Assembly (NCBI RefSeq): GCF_050157905.1
Contig: NZ_JBKIWZ010000001.1
Coordinates: 2,852,001-2,916,000, forward strand
Direction of reading: 5' to 3'
From: Pantoea sp050157905
GTDB lineage: Bacteria > Pseudomonadota > Gammaproteobacteria > Enterobacterales > Enterobacteriaceae
DNA length: 64,000 nt
How positions within the stretch are numbered: the stretch's first letter is position 1; every line of letters starts with the position of its first letter. The notes beneath the pieces are model-generated. The model was not told where the DNA came from. It did no database searches and worked only from the letters and a program-made list of their open reading frames with translations. Of this stretch, positions 59,665 through 64,000 are shown piece after piece. The translations under genes and the position numbers were made by a program.

Positions 59665-60753
59665 TCAGGGTTGCTGACAATCGTTAATTGCAGCCAGCAC
59701 CATATCATGTGCCACGCCGCCACGCACTTCAGAGCGGCCAATCGACAGCGGGAGTATCAGCCGCAGTTCGCCCGCCAGAACTTTTTTATCGCGCATCATG
59801 TGCGGCAGATACATCTCCGCGCTCATCTCCTGCGGCCCGTGCACCGGTAAACCGGCGCGCTGTAACAGGGCGATAATACGTTCGGTCTCTTCAGGCCTGA
59901 ACTGGCCCAGACGTTCTGCTGTGCGCGCCGCCATGACCATGCCTGCCGCAATCGCTTCGCCATGCAGCCAGTTACCGTAGCCCATGTGCGCTTCGATCGC
60001 ATGACCAAAAGTATGGCCCAGATTGAGCAGCGCCCGCTGACCGTTCTCACGCTCATCGGCAGCCACAACGTCCGCTTTCAGTTCACAGCAGCGACGGATG
60101 CAGTAGGCCAGCGCCTGCTCATCCAGCGCCAGCAGCGCATCGAGATTCAGCTCCAGCCACTGGAAAAACGCGCCATCAAGGATGATGCCGTACTTGATGA
60201 CTTCAGCCAGACCGGACGCCAGTTCACGTGCGGGCAGCGTCTGCAGACAGGCGGTATCAATCACCACCGACGCGGGCTGATAAAATGCGCCGATCATGTT
60301 TTTGCCCAGCGGATGGTTAACGGCCGTCTTGCCGCCAACCGACGAGTCAACCTGCGACAATAAAGAGGTCGGCACCTGAATAAAGCGGACGCCACGCTGA
60401 TAACTTGCCGCAGCAAAACCGGTCAGATCGCCAATGACGCCGCCGCCTAAAGCGACAAGCGTCGTATCACGACCGTGCGGTTTTTCCAGCAACGCGGTAA
60501 AGACCTGATCCATAACGGCCAGCGTCTTATACTGCTCGCCGTCGGGTAAGATCACCTGGTCCACATTGACCCCTGCCGCTGTCAGCTGCGCTATCAACGG
60601 ATCGAGGTAGAGCGGAGCCAGCGTCTGGTTTGTCACCACCATGGCGTTTTCGCCCGCCTTCAGCGGCCAAAAAGAAGCCGGATCGTTAAATAGTCCGGCG
60701 GCGATAGTGATGGGGTAACTGCGTTCCCCCAGTGAGACGGTGATCTTCTCCAT
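59665..60753 (-). CDS. aroB: 3-dehydroquinate synthase
   Basis: AroB carries out the second step of the shikimate pathway using NAD+ and a divalent metal. Conserved blocks include GGGVIGDLTGFAAASYQRGV, SSVGGKTAVNHPLGKNMIGA and LNLGHTFGHAIEA with metal-binding His residues. Its length of 362 residues equals E. coli. It lies between aroK and damX. Confidence 0.98.
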   Translation of the reverse strand: MEKITVSLGERSYPITIAAGLFNDPASFWPLKAGENAMVVTNQTLAPLYLDPLIAQLTAAGVNVDQVILPDGEQYKTLAVMDQVFTALLEKPHGRDTTLVALGGGVIGDLTGFAAASYQRGVRFIQVPTSLLSQVDSSVGGKTAVNHPLGKNMIGAFYQPASVVIDTACLQTLPARELASGLAEVIKYGIILDGAFFQWLELNLDALLALDEQALAYCIRRCCELKADVVAADERENGQRALLNLGHTFGHAIEAHMGYGNWLHGEAIAAGMVMAARTAERLGQFRPEETERIIALLQRAGLPVHGPQEMSAEMYLPHMMRDKKVLAGELRLILPLSIGRSEVRGGVAHDMVLAAINDCQQP

Positions 60754-60791
60754 GATGCCCGATACCTGTTAAAAAGCCTTCGAACGTTGGA

Positions 60792-61313
60792 TCAACTTTT
60801 TTCCAACATGTGGATAATCTGATTCGCCACCACTTTTGCACTCTGATCATCAGTGCGGATGGTAACATCGGCGATCTCTTCATAGAGCGGATTACGTTCA
60901 CCTGCCAGAGCTTCAAGCACTTCGCGCGGCGGCGAATCCACCTGCAGCAACGGACGTTTTTTATCACGCTGGGTACGCGCCAGTTGCTTCTCAATGGTGG
61001 TTTCAAGATATACCACGACACCGCGGGCGGAGAGACGATTACGCGTTTCCCGGGATTTGACGGAACCTCCGCCTGTCGCCAGGACGATGCCTTGCTTCTC
61101 GGTCAGTTCGTTAATGATTTTTTCTTCGCGATCGCGAAAGCCAGCTTCGCCTTCGACATCAAAAACCCAGCCCACATCCGCTCCGGTGCGTCGCTCAATT
61201 TCCTGATCGGAATCGAAGAACTCCATGTTGAGTTGCTGAGCCAACTGACGGCCAATAGTGCTTTTGCCGGCACCCATCGGCCCAACCAGAAAGATATTGC
61301 GTTTCTCTGCCAT
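60792..61313 (-). CDS. aroK: Shikimate kinase 1
   Basis: AroK phosphorylates shikimate. The P-loop is GPMGAGKST near residue 11, with DSDQEIERRTGADV for shikimate and LATGGGSVKSRETR. 173 residues, full length. It begins MAEKRNIFLVGPMGAGKSTI. First gene of the cluster that runs down to trpS. Confidence 0.98.
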   Translation of the reverse strand: MAEKRNIFLVGPMGAGKSTIGRQLAQQLNMEFFDSDQEIERRTGADVGWVFDVEGEAGFRDREEKIINELTEKQGIVLATGGGSVKSRETRNRLSARGVVVYLETTIEKQLARTQRDKKRPLLQVDSPPREVLEALAGERNPLYEEIADVTIRTDDQSAKVVANQIIHMLEKS

Positions 61314-61675
61314 TTTGTCGGTATTACTAAGAATTCGTTAATGATACCCCGCGTTCAGCATTTGCTGGCGGGACAGGAACTGAGACCTCATGAGCGTTAG
61401 CAAGAGTCAGATGAAAAATTATCTCAACACTCAAGGCTGTTTGGCAACCGATTATATTGCCTTCAGCACATCCATTTCTGGATTGGCCTGTGTTCGCGAA
61501 ACTGTAACGCGCCAGCGCTGCGTCTTTATAACGCGGCTTACAGAGGAGTTGACTAATCTGTTTGCCAGGTTTTACCCGGCATAGACGGTTACACCGTATT
61601 GAAAATCGCTAAACCTTGTAAGCTAATTCCTCTCCTGCGTCAACGCAGATGGCCTTAAGGAACACATTTTCCGTT
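61314..61675. other. 362-base gap between hofQ and aroK
   Basis: This must hold the aroK promoter, but I could not pick a convincing -35/-10 pair. A 64-codon plus-strand frame (61390-61584) has no recognised likeness and is probably chance. No strong terminator follows hofQ. Confidence 0.5.
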
Positions 61676-62947
61676 TTATCCACCCGTAAGCGCTGATTCC
61701 CTGACCAATCGCGGCGTAATGAAGATGACCAGCTCTCTTTTTTTGCGCTGTTCCGTCTGCTGGCGAAACAGTCCGCCAATCAGCGGCACATTTCCCAGCA
61801 GCGGCACCTGATTCTGCCCACGCGTGCGCTGCTGCTGAAAGATACCGCCTAACGCCAGCGTTTGCCCGTCATTGACTGTGACCTGCGTCTCAATTTCCTG
61901 TTTATCAATGGATAATATGTCGCTGTCGCCCGTTCGGATGCTGCGACCCGGCATATTCTGACTGATGTGAATTTTCAGCTGAATGCGACCGTGACCGGTA
62001 ATCGCGGGTGTAACCTCCATGCCCAGCACGGCTTCTTTAAACTCAATGCTGGTGGCCCCGCTATTTCCCGCCGACACTTCGTAAGGGATTTCGGTACCCT
62101 GCTTGATCGAGGCGGTCTGCTGATGCGAGGTAAAAAGGCGCGGACTGGCGATGATTTCGATCTGGTTCTCCTGCTCCAGCGCGCTGAGTTCCAGATCCAG
62201 AAGCCCACCGCCGATGCGCGACAGCGCCATTCCCACGCTGATGCCCGGTGAACTGACTGCCAGCGGAATCTCAAGCCGGGGATGATGCAGGAGGCGGGTC
62301 ACTGCCGCCTCGCCCGCCTGCAATCCCCACTTCACCCCCAGCTCCTGCAGATGTTCTTCACTGATGGTCACGATATGCGCCGAAAGCTCAATCTGGTCCA
62401 GCGGTCTATCCAGCGCCCGTATCCAGCGTTCGGTCTCATTTAAGGCAGCCGCTGTATCGCGCAGCAGTAGTGCATTGGTGCGTTTGTCTATCGTCGCACT
62501 GCCACGCGGGGTCATTAATGTCTGCCGCTCATTCAGCAGGCTGGCATGGATCTCACTGGCGCTGGCATAGTGCAGCAGCACGCTACGCTGCTCCAGAGGG
62601 CGCTGCTGTAAGGCTGCCTGCTGCTCAGCCTGACGCGCCTGCTGCTGTGCCTGTTGCCAGCCTGCCGGATAGACCATCAGGACGTTGTCCTGTTTGATCA
62701 GCGTCAGCTTTGCCATCCGTGCGACCAGATCCAGCGCCTGATGCCAGGGCACATTATCCAGCCGCAGCGACAGCGTCCCTTCCACCTCCGGTGCAATCAT
62801 CAGGTTGACCTGCTGATAATCAGCCAGCGCCTGCAGAATGCGCGCGACAGGCGCATGGTCAAACGTCAGGCTGAGCGGCTCCTCATCGGCGGCGTAAACC
62901 GGCAGCAGGCCGCTCAGGGCCATCAGCAGCAGGGCTATCCTTGTCAT
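61676..62947 (-). CDS. hofQ: Secretin HofQ (PilQ/ComE-like)
   Basis: HofQ is an outer-membrane secretin through which a type IV pilus or DNA uptake system would pass. A signal peptide (MTRIALLLMALSGLLPVYAA) precedes an STN/AMIN-like N domain (DVPWHQAL-type repeat near 60-80), a Gln-rich linker (about 98-120) and the secretin barrel domain with QVTVNDGQTLALGGIFQQQ and VPLLGNVPLIGGLF. 423 residues. The ATG follows AAAAGGACG and overlaps hofP by 65 bases. Confidence 0.93.
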   Translation of the reverse strand: MTRIALLLMALSGLLPVYAADEEPLSLTFDHAPVARILQALADYQQVNLMIAPEVEGTLSLRLDNVPWHQALDLVARMAKLTLIKQDNVLMVYPAGWQQAQQQARQAEQQAALQQRPLEQRSVLLHYASASEIHASLLNERQTLMTPRGSATIDKRTNALLLRDTAAALNETERWIRALDRPLDQIELSAHIVTISEEHLQELGVKWGLQAGEAAVTRLLHHPRLEIPLAVSSPGISVGMALSRIGGGLLDLELSALEQENQIEIIASPRLFTSHQQTASIKQGTEIPYEVSAGNSGATSIEFKEAVLGMEVTPAITGHGRIQLKIHISQNMPGRSIRTGDSDILSIDKQEIETQVTVNDGQTLALGGIFQQQRTRGQNQVPLLGNVPLIGGLFRQQTEQRKKRELVIFITPRLVRESALTGG

Positions 62948-63269
62948 ATAAACGTCCTTTTAAAGAGAATCGTATCTGCTGGGCCTCACAGCTCTCCGGT
63001 ACCGCGAAGGTGATGCTGTGGCGACTGACAGCCACAGGCTGCCAGGGGTCCACAAGAAATGGCTTGCCGCTGAGGGCCCTCACGCTCTGTCCCTGCGGTG
63101 ACAGCAGCCAGGCATAAAACTGCGCCTTGCGTCCGACAATCCCCTGCAACCGCCAGCCGGTCAGCGGCGCAACTGCCGTTTTGCAGAGCGACGCCGCGAC
63201 AGGCCGGAACGGGTCCCGCGCCAGTACCCCACCACAGCAGAGCAATAAGAACAGCAGGCTACGGCGCAT
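62883..63269 (-). CDS. hofP: HofP, small pilus-assembly protein
   Basis: Placed as PilP-like by position: it lies between hofO and hofQ and has the expected size of 128 residues. It begins with a signal-like MRRSLLFLLLCCGGVLARDP, and DPFRP resembles the PilP start. GWRLQGIVGRKAQFYAWLLS fits the family pattern of an HofP/PilP beta domain. Weak conservation means the call rests largely on context. It overlaps hofQ by 65 bases and hofO by 11. Confidence 0.75.
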   Translation of the reverse strand: MRRSLLFLLLCCGGVLARDPFRPVAASLCKTAVAPLTGWRLQGIVGRKAQFYAWLLSPQGQSVRALSGKPFLVDPWQPVAVSRHSITFAVPESCEAQQIRFSLKGRLYDKDSPAADGPERPAAGLRRR

Positions 63270-63747
63270 CGTCAGGCTCCAGCCAGAGCTGCGCGACGAG
63301 AAACTGCGGTTGTGAGCGCAGCTGAAAATGGTGCGGAACAGGCGCGTCACTGCTGGCGAAACCGGCAAACAGTGACTGAAATGCCGGCCATTGCAGATGC
63401 AGCGTGAGCGAGCGCGAAGTAACATCCGGCTCCCACGCTTCAAGCTGGTTATGATGCGCCGCCAGGATGGCGTCGAGGGCGCCGTCCGGATCGGGTCTGG
63501 TGCGCTGCATGGCCTGCAGTTGCGTCTGCAACTGCGCAATCGCGGGATGCTGCTGCCACTCTTTCTGGCGTTGCTGCAGGGTTTGGGTTAACTGCAACAG
63601 CGCCTGCTGTTCTGCGAATAGTGCCTGCTGCCGGGGCCGTAACCCAGCCAGCGCGAAGAGCAGCACCAGCCCGGCAGAGAAGAGCGCAAGCAGTGTGTAG
63701 CGTGGAATGGCAGCCATCTGCCACCATCGATTCCACCACTCAATCAT
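63259..63747 (-). CDS. hofO: HofO, pilus-assembly inner-membrane protein
   Basis: A 162-residue PilO-like protein: a short cytoplasmic start (MIEWWNRWWQMAAIPRYTLL), one membrane helix near 17-36, a Gln-rich coiled coil (about 40-80) and a periplasmic domain. Its ATG overlaps the hofN stop. Assigned as hofO by layout and order rather than by strong sequence motifs. Confidence 0.8.
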   Translation of the reverse strand: MIEWWNRWWQMAAIPRYTLLALFSAGLVLLFALAGLRPRQQALFAEQQALLQLTQTLQQRQKEWQQHPAIAQLQTQLQAMQRTRPDPDGALDAILAAHHNQLEAWEPDVTSRSLTLHLQWPAFQSLFAGFASSDAPVPHHFQLRSQPQFLVAQLWLEPDDAP

Positions 63748-64000
63748 CTTTTACCTCCCTTACTGCAAGCCGCAACGAGAACTGATAAAGGCCCTCAGAC
63801 TGGCGCTTAACGCCGCCCTGCTTCACCTGTTCAAACAGGGCGACGGTCGTTAACTGCTGCCGGAATTGCCTGATCGCCGCCATATTCTGCGCCATACCTT
63901 CCAGCGTCAGACGCTGGTCGCGCTTCTCCAGCCAGGTCAGCCAGACGCTGTCAGGCAGTAAGGCGGGTAACTCCTGCCAGAACCGCTGCCAGGCAGCCAG
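63740..64000 (-). CDS. hofN: HofN, 3' end only
   Basis: The last 86 codons of a minus-strand gene enter from the right edge: WQRFWQELPALLPDSVWLTW, then KRDQRLTLEGMAQNMAAIRQ, ending VREVKDD and TGA at 63740. The pattern of leucine-rich periplasmic segments with a LEGxAxxxxxI stretch is typical of PilN/HofN. It overlaps hofO by 8 bases. hofM would be expected beyond the edge. Confidence 0.8.
   Translation of the reverse strand: MAAWQRFWQELPALLPDSVWLTWLEKRDQRLTLEGMAQNMAAIRQFRQQLTTVALFEQVKQGGVKRQSEGLYQFSLRLAVREVKDD

Noticed and set aside
61390..61584. 64-codon frame between hofQ and aroK
   Set aside because: No ribosome site, no likeness, and it lies where the aroK promoter must be.

Overview
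The window is a chromosomal segment of a gamma-proteobacterium of the Enterobacterales, probably a member of the Erwiniaceae close to Pantoea or Erwinia. The genus is an inference from recalled protein similarity and from which E. coli genes are missing. Gene order largely follows the E. coli region from dprA-def-fmt through the ribosomal protein superoperons to aroKB-hofQ. I saw no rRNA, tRNA, CRISPR array or recognisable insertion sequence.

Layout. 1-7300: smg (partial) and dprA on the minus strand, then def-fmt-rsmB-trkA-mscL on the plus strand, then arfA, zntR and yhdN on the minus strand. 7303-21970: alpha operon (rpsM-rpsK-rpsD-rpoA-rplQ), spc operon (rplN to rpmJ, with secY) and S10 operon (rpsJ to rpsQ), all on the minus strand. 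About 0.7 kb of extra DNA separates S10 from spc. 22150-30131: an orphan prepilin peptidase, bfr, bfd, and the str operon read from yheO through tusDCB, rpsL, rpsG, fusA and tufA. 30270-37107: fkpA, slyX, slyD, yheV, kefB, kefG and yheS.

37115-42348 is an island absent from this place in E. coli: tauABCD for taurine sulfonate use, a divergent LacI/CytR-type regulator, and a LysE/RhtB exporter gene broken by a one-base slip in a six-base homopolymer. 42407-52000 resumes the backbone: yheT, yheU, prkB, yhfA, crp, yhfK, argD, pabA, the fic-yhfG toxin/antitoxin pair and ppiA. At 52001-55151, tsgA is followed by a cytosine deaminase gene and a wrecked cysG where E. coli has nirBDC-cysG. The rest is trpS-gph-rpe-dam-damX-aroB-aroK and the hofQ-hofP-hofO-hofN cluster, cut at the right edge.

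How it fits together. Most of the window is translation and protein maturation: ribosomal proteins, RNA polymerase alpha, SecY, EF-Tu, EF-G, formylation and deformylation, 16S methylation, ribosome rescue by ArfA, tRNA thiolation and peptidyl-prolyl isomerases. The classic feedback elements are still visible: the S10 leader attenuator, the S8 site at rplX/rplE, the alpha leader, and the 96-base S12-S7 gap. A second theme is a pilus or competence-like apparatus (prepilin peptidase, hofQPON) together with dprA and crp. The window is mostly well-known housekeeping DNA. The less ordinary parts are the S10/spc insertion, the tau island with its broken exporter, the decayed cysG at a replaced nitrite-reductase locus, and the Fic protein with an altered active-site motif.
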